From CALVXC01 sp036636255 (lineage in GTDB: Bacteria > Bacillota_I > Bacilli_A > RF39 > UBA660), in assembly GCA_036636255.1 (NCBI GenBank), contig JAVWOV010000020.1:1-14481 (forward strand): 14,481 nucleotides of DNA. The letters run 5' to 3'. This document shows, one piece after another, positions 1 through 8,025 of the stretch. The notes beneath the pieces are model-generated. The model had not been told where the DNA came from, did not search any database, and was given only the letters and a program-made list of their open reading frames with translations. The position numbers and the translations under genes are program-made. How positions within the stretch are numbered: position 1 is the first letter of the stretch; every line of letters begins with the position of its first letter.

Positions 1-3000
1 TACATTGATTTCAACTGTAATAGCATTATTATAATTAGCATTTTCCGGTGTAATACCTATTGTTGGACTTGTTTTATCAATATTATCGATTGAAAAATTA
101 TTAATGGCTATATTATTTGATATATCTGTTACTTTAACATTATATGATCCATTAGCATTATAAGTTTTTGTTTTTGCTGTTGTATAATTAGCATTATCAA
201 ACGAATAGCCTGTTATATCGACATTATCAATCGCTTTAATCTCCGTAGTTACACTTTGATTAGTACAAGCACTTGTACTTTGATTTATCGATTTTATTTG
301 TGGTGGATAAGTATCTACTACATTAACATTTAAATTTAATGTAGTACTATTACCAGCATTATCAGTTGCTGTATAATTAATAGGATAAAGACCCGGAACA
401 ATTGGATTAACGCTACCCGTTACCGTACTTGATGGAGTAGTACAAGTATCAACATTTATTGCTTGCGGAATGGTGTATGTTCTGTTAACTATTTCCCCTT
501 TAGCTACATCAACATTTTTATCCATAATTAATGTAACATTATTATTATCGTTACTAACCACATAAAATTTTTCCTTAACCCCTGGTGCAACTTCAACCAT
601 TACTGATTGCCCAGTACCAGCTTTTATTTGTTCCGGAGTACAAACCTTACCAATAGTAGTTATACAATCATTAGTTGCTTCACTCATAATATTGGTATTG
701 GTTGGTTCTAAAATATCAGGAATATTTATAGTTTCATTTTGATTAGCCGTACTACCATTAACTGTTATAACTGGTTTTGTTTTATCAAATTTTAAATTTT
801 TAATTACTTCCGTTGATGAATTATTAACACCATCATACCCTTTTATTTTAACGCCTATTTCCTTACATTCATTATTGCTTATAAAATTATTTAATTCATT
901 ATTAGTATTCATTATAGTACTTTCTGAAGAATACGCACTATTATTTAAACTAGTTTGATATTTATAACCACTATATGCACCACAACCAACATCAGACCCT
1001 ATTACATTAATATTTGGTAGAGTTTTATAAAAATTATTATTACCATCTGGCGTTATTGGATCAATATTGACATTTATAGTAGGTTTTTCTTTATCAATAT
1101 TTATATTAGCTTCAGCATCTGCTTTTTCTAAACCAGCATCATTTATTACTTTAGGATTTATATTTTTTGAAGTTGTTATCGTATCAGTTTTTGTTAACGG
1201 TGATTCCGGTGGATTTACATTAGTATAACTAGAACCACTCCATAAATAGCCCTTTATTTTACTTTGATCATCCGTAGCAATTAAAGTAGCGGTTACATTT
1301 TGATTAGTACAAGCTCCTGATGTATAAGAATTATTATCTGCTGTCTTTAATGACAATGTAGCAACTGGCGCCGTAGTATCAATATAAGAAACATTAATCG
1401 GATTTGACACATTAGTATTCCCAGCTTCATCTTGAACCCATGCATAATAATTATTATTCAGTGTCAAATCTTTTATAATTGGACCAATTTTATTATTATT
1501 AGTATAAGGATGATTATTTAAACTTTCTAAAGTATTTGAAGTATTATAACCAGTTTTAACTACACCAGAAATATTATCTTCACCAACATATATTACATTG
1601 TTATTAATATCCCATTTAGTCGTATCTATTACTGTAGCATATGTTACGTACCAATCAATCGGGTTAGTTGTTGGCGTGGTACCGCCACTTAAATAAAAGA
1701 AATTAGTTGAACTATACGTTCCATTAGTTCCTACCGTCACTTTACAAATATACTCTTCATAACTACCTGTTCCTTGTTGTGATGTTAACCACGATTGTGT
1801 ACCACCACCAAAGGCATTAGAACCCCAATTAATACTATAACCAACTGGGATTTTAGCAACAATTCGTGTAACAAAAACTTTACTAGCCTCTGTTTGCGTA
1901 ACAAAAGAAAATCCGCCATGAGCAGGTGATGCCGTACCACTGGTAGTTATTTTCAAACCATAATTTCCTTCATTTGAGGAAATAGCTTGTCTATTAATAG
2001 TTACATTACCATTACCCGTATTGTTATATATACTAATACCATTTAATCCTGTTGCAAAAGTTGGATCTTTATATAACATAGCACCCGCATAAGCACTAGT
2101 AACATTAGGCTTTGTTTTATCAATTTTAATTACTTTAGTACTTGTAGTACTATTAGGTATTTGAGCTTTATCAGTCGTAATAGCTTTTATTAAAACATTC
2201 CCTTCAATATTAATAGATACATTAGCACCACTTGTTATTACCGTATTAGGCGTACAATCACTACTATTAGTTATACAATATTTTATATTATTAATACCAG
2301 TACCCGTATCAGTAGCTGTTATCGTAGCACCAACATCAGTTTTATACCAGTTATTAAGCCCGTTAGGTGTTGATGGATTTAAATCAATATTTAAATTTGG
2401 CCCAATAGTATCTTTTATAATATAAGTTAAAGTTATTTCTTTAATATTACCAGCTTTATCTGTTGCCTTATAAGTTATAGTAAAATTACCTTCCGTGTTA
2501 CCAACAGCTGGAATGAACGAACCTGTTTTCGTTATTGTTACCGGCTGATTACAATTATCAGTAACAACTGGTTCCGGTATAGGATAACTATTACTTGTTT
2601 CAAATGTTTTAGTATAATCACTACTATGACCTTCAATAGTCATGATAGGAACTGTTTGATCATATTTAAAAACAGCGCTTTGATTACTAACTGATTCATT
2701 AAAAACATTATCATAACCAATTACTTTATATTGAATATTTTTACATTCATTATTAGTTACAATATTATTTATTTCATTATTATTAGTTTGTATATTACTT
2801 AAAGAAGTATATGAACCATTATCAATACTTGTTTGATATTTATACCCTTGAAAACCCGCACAACCAGTATCAGTTCCTAAAATATTTACCATAGGCATAG
2901 TTTTATAAAAACTATTATCACCATCAGGACTACTAGGATTTATAGTATAAGTAATAATAGGTATTTCTTTATCGATTTTTACATTAGCACTATTATTTAA

Positions 3001-5805
3001 TGACTCTAATCCCGCTTCATTTTTAACTTTAGCATTTAAATTTTTAACTTGACTAATAGTATCCGTTTTTGTTAACGGTGATTCCGGTGGATTAACACTA
3101 ATATAACTAGAACCGTTCCATAAATAACCCATTATTTTACTTTCATTATCCGTACCAACTAAAGTAGCATTTACATTTTTATTTGTACATGTTTCAGATG
3201 TATAAAAATTATTATCAGTTGTTTTTAAAGTTAAACTACTAGTAGGATTAGTATTATCTATTTTATTTATATTTTTAGAACTATAATTACTAATATTACC
3301 TGCATTATCTTTTACCCAAACATAATATGTCCCCATAGGATAATGATTAGGACTTGTCCATGATGAAGAACCACTAGTTATAAAACTAGTTGGGATATTC
3401 GTATTATCAGTTATTTGATAACCACTAATACCACTTTCATTATCATTCGCAGTAACAGTTATAGTTTTATTAGTACTAGTCCAATTAGTATCAAATGATA
3501 CACTACTAATAGTAGGAATTATTTTATCAAGTTTAGTTACACTAGCATTACAACTATTAGTATTATCAGCGTTATCAATAATATTAAAAATATATTCTTT
3601 GTTAGTGTTAACAGCATAATTATAATTATTACCTAAAGTATAATTGGATTCAGTACTATTTTTAATACCTTTTACCCCACTAACAGTATCGTTGCCTACT
3701 ACGTTTAAATTTATACTATTAGTCCAATTAGTAGGATTGTTAGCTATATTACAAGTGGGTAAACTTTTATCTAATTTATATGTTTTACACATTGTTTTAG
3801 AATTAAGTGCTGAATCAATAGCTAGCACGCATATTTTATTTTTGTCACTATTTTCATTAATAATAATATTATTAGGAATAATTAAATTAGGTGTACAAGT
3901 TTCTAACGTTGTTTGGCAATATAAACTACTAGTAACATTATTAATATCAGCTAAAACAACATTAACATTAAAATCATTTTTAGCCCAACCATTACTATTA
4001 AATAAGCCATCATCATTAAAAGTTACAGTTGGTGGATTATTATCAACTATTACACTATTACTAGCTGGCGTACTAGCGTTAACATTACCCGCTAAATCAC
4101 TAACAATGCCAGCTTTAGGAATTAAATTAACATTTCCATTACCGCTAACTATTTTTAACTTTATTACATATTGATTATTATTTTTAATAATACTAAGTAT
4201 ATTAGCAATTACCCCATTAGTACTATTTATAATAAAATCAGTACTATTTATATCACTATCAGCAATATTTGCTTCATTTAGATTTAAAGTATAAGTAATT
4301 ATATCATCTGTTTTACCTATAGTCTTATCAGGTCCACTCCAAGTAAACGATGGTAATGTTTTATCTAACTTATAATAACCAACAACATCCTTACTACAGC
4401 TTTGTTGTTCATTGCCAACAATATCAACAACTTTAATACAAATATTATTAGTTAAACTTTCATCTGATATTAATATAGGAAAATTTATATTTTTACTACC
4501 ACTATGAATATTTAATTCTTCATTCAAAACACATTCAGCCATACGTGTTTTACAATAGGAAATTGATTTAATACCACTAATATTATCTTGAATATTGACA
4601 TTAACATTAAAATCTTCTTTAGACCAATTATTAATCAAATTAGTATTATACGTTATAATTGGTTTTTCATTATCAATAGTGGTAACTTCTTTACTACAAT
4701 TACCAACTAAGCCTTTATTATTAATAACTTTAGCTGTATAATTACCATTTTCAATTATTTTTTTAGTTCTTACATTTGAATATTCTTCAGTTCCAAATGC
4801 AAATTTTGATACTAAATAATTATCTGATTCAATAGTTAAAGTAGCCTTTTTACTATATTCCGTAGGCGTTATTTTAATTGTACACGTTGGTGAAGATGTT
4901 ATATAAACAGTTACAACTATTTGATTTTTGTTACCGCTACTATCAATTGCTTCATAAGTTATTTTTGAAGCACCATCAATAGTAGTGTCAATTGAACCTG
5001 TTTTTGTTGCTGTAATAGTTTCTAAACTATTATCCGTAACAGTTGCCGTTGGTACTGTAAAAGTTTCGTTTTTATTTAACGAAATAGTATAATCTTTAGT
5101 ATGATTATCAACAGTTATTACCGGTCTTATAGTATCTCTAACCATAATGCTACGATAAGCTTTAGTTGTTAACCCATTATGTGAAGCAGTATAAGTAGCA
5201 CGATACATATTCAATTTACTAGTATCAACAGATGAAATAGGTTCATAACCTGTAGTAGTTTTTTTTTCATAAACGGTACTAACATCAGTAACATTGTTAC
5301 CGTTTTTATCTAAAGCTTTAAAACCCTGTTCTTTGTAAGCTGTATTTATTTCAATATATTGTGTATTTTCACCATTTAAAATAATACTTGGTGCATTTTT
5401 ATTATGTTCATCGTTATTATCAGTTTCAGGATCTTTACCAATATCATAACTAACATCTTTACCATTACCAACAATTATCTTAATAACCATATTGTTAGAA
5501 AATTCTTTTTTAGTGATAGGATTAGTAATATTTTCATCCACATAACCCGTGTTTTTTAAATCACCTAAAGTCAAAGTGAAAATATTACTAGTAGTATTTA
5601 TATCTTTTAAATGATCAGACGCCCAATTTTGTGCACCTAATTGAATATTCATATATTGTGTATCCAATAAATCTTTACGTTTATCTTGAATTGTTTTATT
5701 AATAGGCGGAATAGCTAACAAAAAAAGCATACCAACAATAAATATAACAGCAATAAGTTCTACTAAGGTAAAAGCTTTTTTAAAATTTTTAACTTTTTCT
5801 TTCAT
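1..5805 (-). CDS. Giant modular prepilin / Ig-repeat surface adhesin, 3' end outside window
   Basis: The frame is open from ATG at 5805 to base 1: 1,935 codons, no stop seen on codon-by-codon reading, C-terminus missing. An AGGAG site sits before the ATG. Residues 1-11 are a basic leader ending KKA, followed by FTLVE (Glu at mature +5) and a hydrophobic helix to about 34, a class III (type IV) prepilin signal with Ala instead of Gly at -1. Residues 35-130 resemble a small pilin globular region (GDLKNTGYVDE, NPITKKEF). Residues 138-225 look like a DUF5011-type Ig fold, and 226-305 a second one. Beyond that come many Ig/HYR-like repeats joined by linkers such as IDKTKP or LDKSLP, with paired cysteines. 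Residues about 1235-1400 form a different, lectin-like domain. Residues 856-1057 and 1481-1682 are a duplicated module. Inferred role: a pilus-linked or membrane-anchored adhesin processed by the PilD at 10629-11393. No ligand can be assigned. Confidence 0.9.
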   Translation of the reverse strand, partial: MKEKVKNFKKAFTLVELIAVIFIVGMLFLLAIPPINKTIQDKRKDLLDTQYMNIQLGAQNWASDHLKDINTTSNIFTLTLGDLKNTGYVDENITNPITKKEFSNNMVIKIIVGNGKDVSYDIGKDPETDNNDEHNKNAPSIILNGENTQYIEINTAYKEQGFKALDKNGNNVTDVSTVYEKKTTTGYEPISSVDTSKLNMYRATYTASHNGLTTKAYRSIMVRDTIRPVITVDNHTKDYTISLNKNETFTVPTATVTDNSLETITATKTGSIDTTIDGASKITYEAIDSSGNKNQIVVTVYITSSPTCTIKITPTEYSKKATLTIESDNYLVSKFAFGTEEYSNVRTKKIIENGNYTAKVINNKGLVGNCSKEVTTIDNEKPIITYNTNLINNWSKEDFNVNVNIQDNISGIKSISYCKTRMAECVLNEELNIHSGSKNINFPILISDESLTNNICIKVVDIVGNEQQSCSKDVVGYYKLDKTLPSFTWSGPDKTIGKTDDIITYTLNLNEANIADSDINSTDFIINSTNGVIANILSIIKNNNQYVIKLKIVSGNGNVNLIPKAGIVSDLAGNVNASTPASNSVIVDNNPPTVTFNDDGLFNSNGWAKNDFNVNVVLADINNVTSSLYCQTTLETCTPNLIIPNNIIINENSDKNKICVLAIDSALNSKTMCKTYKLDKSLPTCNIANNPTNWTNSINLNVVGNDTVSGVKGIKNSTESNYTLGNNYNYAVNTNKEYIFNIIDNADNTNSCNASVTKLDKIIPTISSVSFDTNWTSTNKTITVTANDNESGISGYQITDNTNIPTSFITSGSSSWTSPNHYPMGTYYVWVKDNAGNISNYSSKNINKIDNTNPTSSLTLKTTDNNFYTSETCTNKNVNATLVGTDNESKIMGYLWNGSSYISVNPPESPLTKTDTISQVKNLNAKVKNEAGLESLNNSANVKIDKEIPIITYTINPSSPDGDNSFYKTMPMVNILGTDTGCAGFQGYKYQTSIDNGSYTSLSNIQTNNNEINNIVTNNECKNIQYKVIGYDNVFNESVSNQSAVFKYDQTVPIMTIEGHSSDYTKTFETSNSYPIPEPVVTDNCNQPVTITKTGSFIPAVGNTEGNFTITYKATDKAGNIKEITLTYIIKDTIGPNLNIDLNPSTPNGLNNWYKTDVGATITATDTGTGINNIKYCITNSSDCTPNTVITSGANVSINIEGNVLIKAITTDKAQIPNSTTSTKVIKIDKTKPNVTSAYAGAMLYKDPTFATGLNGISIYNNTGNGNVTINRQAISSNEGNYGLKITTSGTASPAHGGFSFVTQTEASKVFVTRIVAKIPVGYSINWGSNAFGGGTQSWLTSQQGTGSYEEYICKVTVGTNGTYSSTNFFYLSGGTTPTTNPIDWYVTYATVIDTTKWDINNNVIYVGEDNISGVVKTGYNTSNTLESLNNHPYTNNNKIGPIIKDLTLNNNYYAWVQDEAGNTNVSNPINVSYIDTTAPVATLSLKTADNNSYTSGACTNQNVTATLIATDDQSKIKGYLWSGSSYTNVNPPESPLTKTDTITTSKNINPKVINDAGLEKADAEANINIDKEKPTINVNIDPITPDGNNNFYKTLPNINVIGSDVGCGAYSGYKYQTSLNNSAYSSESTIMNTNNELNNFISNNECKEIGVKIKGYDGVNNSSTEVIKNLKFDKTKPVITVNGSTANQNETINIPDILEPTNTNIMSEATNDCITTIGKVCTPEQIKAGTGQSVMVEVAPGVKEKFYVVSNDNNNVTLIMDKNVDVAKGEIVNRTYTIPQAINVDTCTTPSSTVTGSVNPIVPGLYPINYTATDNAGNSTTLNLNVNVVDTYPPQIKSINQSTSACTNQSVTTEIKAIDNVDITGYSFDNANYTTAKTKTYNANGSYNVKVTDISNNIAINNFSIDNIDKTSPTIGITPENANYNNAITVEINV
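760..1365 (-). repeat. Long internal repeat, copy B, of the giant prepilin gene
   Basis: This encodes residues about 1481-1682, matching copy A at 2635-3240 almost collinearly (a one-residue gap). Shared landmarks in the same order are NVTATL, GYLWSGSSY, NPPESPLTKTDTI, DAGLE, NIDKE, PDGNNNFYKT, GSDVGC, GYKYQTS, NNEC and FDKTKP. By eye, about 70 percent of the first 63 residues are identical. Confidence 0.85.
2635..3240 (-). repeat. Long internal repeat, copy A, of the giant prepilin gene
   Basis: This encodes residues about 856-1057 and is the partner of copy B at 760-1365. It contains NVNATL, GYLWNGSSY, NPPESPLTKTDTI, EAGLE, KIDKE, PDGDNSFYKT, GTDTGC, GYKYQTS and NNEC in the same order. The DNA is also nearly identical around 3061-3092 and 1188-1214. 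The copies are separated by about 1.3 kb, with a HYR/DUF5011-like domain and the lectin-like domain between them. Confidence 0.85.
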
Positions 5806-5853
5806 TTTAACTGCTCCTTTTTAACTAATCAACAATATTTAGTTCTCTAATAT

Positions 5854-5862
5854 ATTGTATCA
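5854..5862 (-). promoter_or_regulatory. Candidate extended -10 promoter of the giant prepilin gene
   Basis: On the minus strand this reads TGATACAAT, a TGn extension followed by TACAAT (one mismatch to TATAAT). It lies about 50 bases before the ATG. No good -35 box is visible at 16-18 bases, which is tolerable for an extended -10. The 5806-5999 gap holds nothing else recognised apart from the terminator at 5982-6009. Confidence 0.4.
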
Positions 5863-5981
5863 TATTTTTAAATTTAATAACATTGTTTTTGATATTTGAT
5901 AAAGAAAAAAGTTAAAATAGTATCTTACTAATTAGTTTAAACACTTAATAAAAATCCAAAAATAAACATTATTGTATATTG

Positions 5982-6009
5982 AAAAAAAGCAATTAATCAC
6001 TATTGCTTT
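5982..6009 (-). terminator. Intrinsic terminator of the PDZ-Lon protease gene
   Basis: On the minus strand, AAAGCAAT, an 8-base loop and ATTGCTTT form a perfect 8-bp stem that runs into a tract of seven T. The first arm overlaps the last codons of the protease gene, so the stop codon lies in the hairpin. It would separate this gene from the giant prepilin gene downstream. Confidence 0.6.
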
Positions 6010-7007
6010 AATACTTTTATTGCCTCATCAAATGTTTTTACTGGAATGATTTTTATTTCATAATCATTTTTGTTTTTTAAATTAATAGCTTCTCGATAAT
6101 TTTTACCAGCCGGTACTAAAAAAATATCTGCTTTAGCTAAAACAGCACCTTTTAATTTATATGCTACTCCTCCAATACTGCCAACATTACCTACTTCGTC
6201 AATAGTACCCGTTCCAACTATTTTTCTTCCACCTGTAATATCTTGCTTAATTAATTTGTTATAAATAGCCAAACTCATCATCAAGCCCCCAGAAGAACCA
6301 GATTCAGAATCTTTAAACTTTATTGATATATTAGGACTAGTTTCTATATCCTTAACATTAGCAAGCATTATTCCTAAAAGTATATTATCATTTTTTTTGA
6401 AACAAATTGCCGTTTTAGTTGTTATATTATTTTCGTTTTTTACCTCAAGCTTAATTTTTTCATGATTATTTAATTGTTTTATTTTATTTAATAATTCTTC
6501 TTTATTAATTATAGCTTGATTATTTATTTTAATTATTTGATCACCTATTTTTAAATTAGTTTTAGCCTGTTGATCAATATAAATAACATACATTTTATTT
6601 TGTTTTATCGTTACTTTTTTATGTGCTTTTTGATAAGCTAAAAAAATAGCATTAGTATTTGCTTCTTGCAAAGATAAAGCATCTCTTATATAAATATCCT
6701 TTATTTCCTCATTATTCATAATCATTTCTTGTTTCTTAATTATTTGCCAATCTTTATTTAATTTAGCAATTAACAAAGTTGGTAAAGTCGCTTGAAGTTC
6801 ATTAACATAAGCTAAATTAAATGAACCTTTTGTCTCTTTTTTTGTATTAATTGTTATTTTATCTTCAATATTTAATAGCCCACCATTAGTAGTAATAAAA
6901 TAAGGTAGTTTAAAATTAAAAAGGATAGTTAAAAAAATTAAAAATAACATAAATTTATAATTTTCTTTTATAAAATTCTTTGTTTTTTCATATATTTTAT
7001 TAATCAT
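6000..7007 (-). CDS. ylbL: YlbL/SepM-type membrane PDZ-Lon serine protease
   Basis: The 335-residue length is usual for the YlbL family. One membrane helix (about 18-36) anchors the protein with its catalytic part outside the cell. A PDZ domain spans about 138-205, and a Lon-type protease domain about 225-335. The catalytic pair can be placed by the family pattern: Ser239 in GSSGG (family GPSAG) and Lys284 in IGGVAYKLKGA. GGRKIVGTGTID is also typical. In Bacillus YlbL helps remove the division inhibitor YneA, and in streptococci SepM trims competence peptide; the substrate here is unknown. The start is the ATG at 7007, preceded by AAAGGAAG. It is divergent from the ylbJ-like gene, echoing the close ylbJ-ylbL neighbourhood of Bacillus. 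A hairpin at the stop separates it from the giant prepilin gene. Confidence 0.88.
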   Translation of the reverse strand: MINKIYEKTKNFIKENYKFMLFLIFLTILFNFKLPYFITTNGGLLNIEDKITINTKKETKGSFNLAYVNELQATLPTLLIAKLNKDWQIIKKQEMIMNNEEIKDIYIRDALSLQEANTNAIFLAYQKAHKKVTIKQNKMYVIYIDQQAKTNLKIGDQIIKINNQAIINKEELLNKIKQLNNHEKIKLEVKNENNITTKTAICFKKNDNILLGIMLANVKDIETSPNISIKFKDSESGSSGGLMMSLAIYNKLIKQDITGGRKIVGTGTIDEVGNVGSIGGVAYKLKGAVLAKADIFLVPAGKNYREAINLKNKNDYEIKIIPVKTFDEAIKVLKQ

Positions 7008-7019
7008 GGATTACTTCCT

Positions 7020-7033
7020 TTCTATTAATAGAA
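7020..7033. promoter_or_regulatory. 14-bp perfect palindrome between divergent ylbL and ylbJ
   Basis: TTCTATTAATAGAA is its own reverse complement and lies in the 46-base space between the ylbL start (7007) and the preferred ylbJ start (7054). It abuts the ylbL ribosome site. It could be an operator for a dimeric repressor, but AT-rich palindromes of this size can arise by chance. Confidence 0.35.
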
Positions 7034-7053
7034 TAGCAAAACCGAGGGAAATT

Positions 7054-8025
7054 ATGAACAGAAAAATCGTAAGCATTATTATAATGAGTATTCTCTTATT
7101 TTTAGTTTTTGAAATTTTAACAGAATCCCAATCTATTTTAAAATCGGTTGTTTTTTCTTTTGCCGTTTGGCGCGATAATATTTTCCCATCATTATTCCCT
7201 TTTTTTGTTTTATCAGAAATTTTAGTTAATTATGGTTTTGTTGAGCTAGTTGGAGAATTATTTAAACCCCTTATGTATCATTTATTTAGAGTAAAAGGTA
7301 ATTGTGCATTTGTTTTTATTATGAGCCTTATTTCTGGTTTTCCTAGTAATGCTAAATATGTTAAAGAACTTTATTTAAAAGGATTAATTGACGTTAATGA
7401 AGCAAGTAAAGTCTTAACTTTTACACATTTTTCAAATCCTTTATTTATTTTAGGAACGGTAGCCATTTTATTTTTAAATAATAAAGAAGTTGGTTGGTTA
7501 ATTTTGTTTTGCCATTATGTTACTAATATTATTATCGGTTTAATTTTCAGGAGTTATTATCCATGCAACGAACATAATGTTAAAGTTTCGTTTAAAAATG
7601 CTATTAATAATATGCATAAAAAAAGAATAAATAACGAATATAACTTTGGTCAGATTATCACTAATTCCTTAGTAAACAGTATTAATACCTTATTACTTAT
7701 TTTAGGAATTGTGACCATGTTCTTATGTATTACAACCATTATTTCCAACAATATTAATTTTAACAATTATAATCAAAGCATATTAAATGGCTTTTTTGAA
7801 ATGACTCAAGGTCTTAAACATGTTAGTATTTTAGAAATCCCCTTAAAATTTAAAGCTGTTATTGCAACAATGATTTTATCCTTTGGTGGATTATCCGTTC
7901 ACATGCAAGTTATTAGTATTTTAAGTGACACGGGGATTAAATATTTACCATTTTTAACAGCTCGATTAATGCATGCTAGTATTGCCGCTATTTTTGTTTA
8001 TTTATTATTTGATTTTTTACTTTAA
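7054..8025 (+). CDS. ylbJ: YlbJ-like polytopic membrane protein (nucleoside-recognition/Gate type)
   Basis: The 323-residue protein is almost entirely hydrophobic, with about eight membrane segments. It matches the sporulation integral membrane protein YlbJ by FPSLFPFFVLSEILVNYG (about 44-61), SGFPSNAKYVKELYLKG (94-110) and FSNPLFILGT (126-135). In Bacillus YlbJ is a sporulation gene of unclear mechanism; the transported or sensed substrate is unknown. The start at 7054 is preferred because GAGGG lies 6 bases upstream. The in-frame ATG at 7006 would add 16 residues but overlaps the divergent ylbL start codon and has no ribosome site. The TAA at 8023-8025 overlaps the stop of the converging prepilin gene. 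No other sporulation gene is visible, so its role here may differ. Confidence 0.8.
   Translation: MNRKIVSIIIMSILLFLVFEILTESQSILKSVVFSFAVWRDNIFPSLFPFFVLSEILVNYGFVELVGELFKPLMYHLFRVKGNCAFVFIMSLISGFPSNAKYVKELYLKGLIDVNEASKVLTFTHFSNPLFILGTVAILFLNNKEVGWLILFCHYVTNIIIGLIFRSYYPCNEHNVKVSFKNAINNMHKKRINNEYNFGQIITNSLVNSINTLLLILGIVTMFLCITTIISNNINFNNYNQSILNGFFEMTQGLKHVSILEIPLKFKAVIATMILSFGGLSVHMQVISILSDTGIKYLPFLTARLMHASIAAIFVYLLFDFLL

Noticed and set aside
760..3240. The repeated segments as a CRISPR array or mobile element
   Set aside because: The repeats are two long coding modules in frame, with no short regular repeat-spacer pattern and no transposase or terminal repeats.
3644..4174. A 176-residue hydrophobic reading frame on the plus strand
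   Set aside because: It lies antisense inside the giant prepilin gene, has no ribosome site, and its Leu/Val/Thr-rich composition is a by-product of the repeat codons read on the other strand.
1..5805. Mycoplasma-type code with TGA read as tryptophan
   Set aside because: No in-frame TGA was seen in this long frame while TGG is used for tryptophan, which argues for the standard bacterial code.
7006..7053. Upstream ATG for the ylbJ-like gene
   Set aside because: It overlaps the opposite start codon, has no ribosome site and adds 16 polar residues not expected before the first helix. The ATG at 7054 has GAGGG in front.
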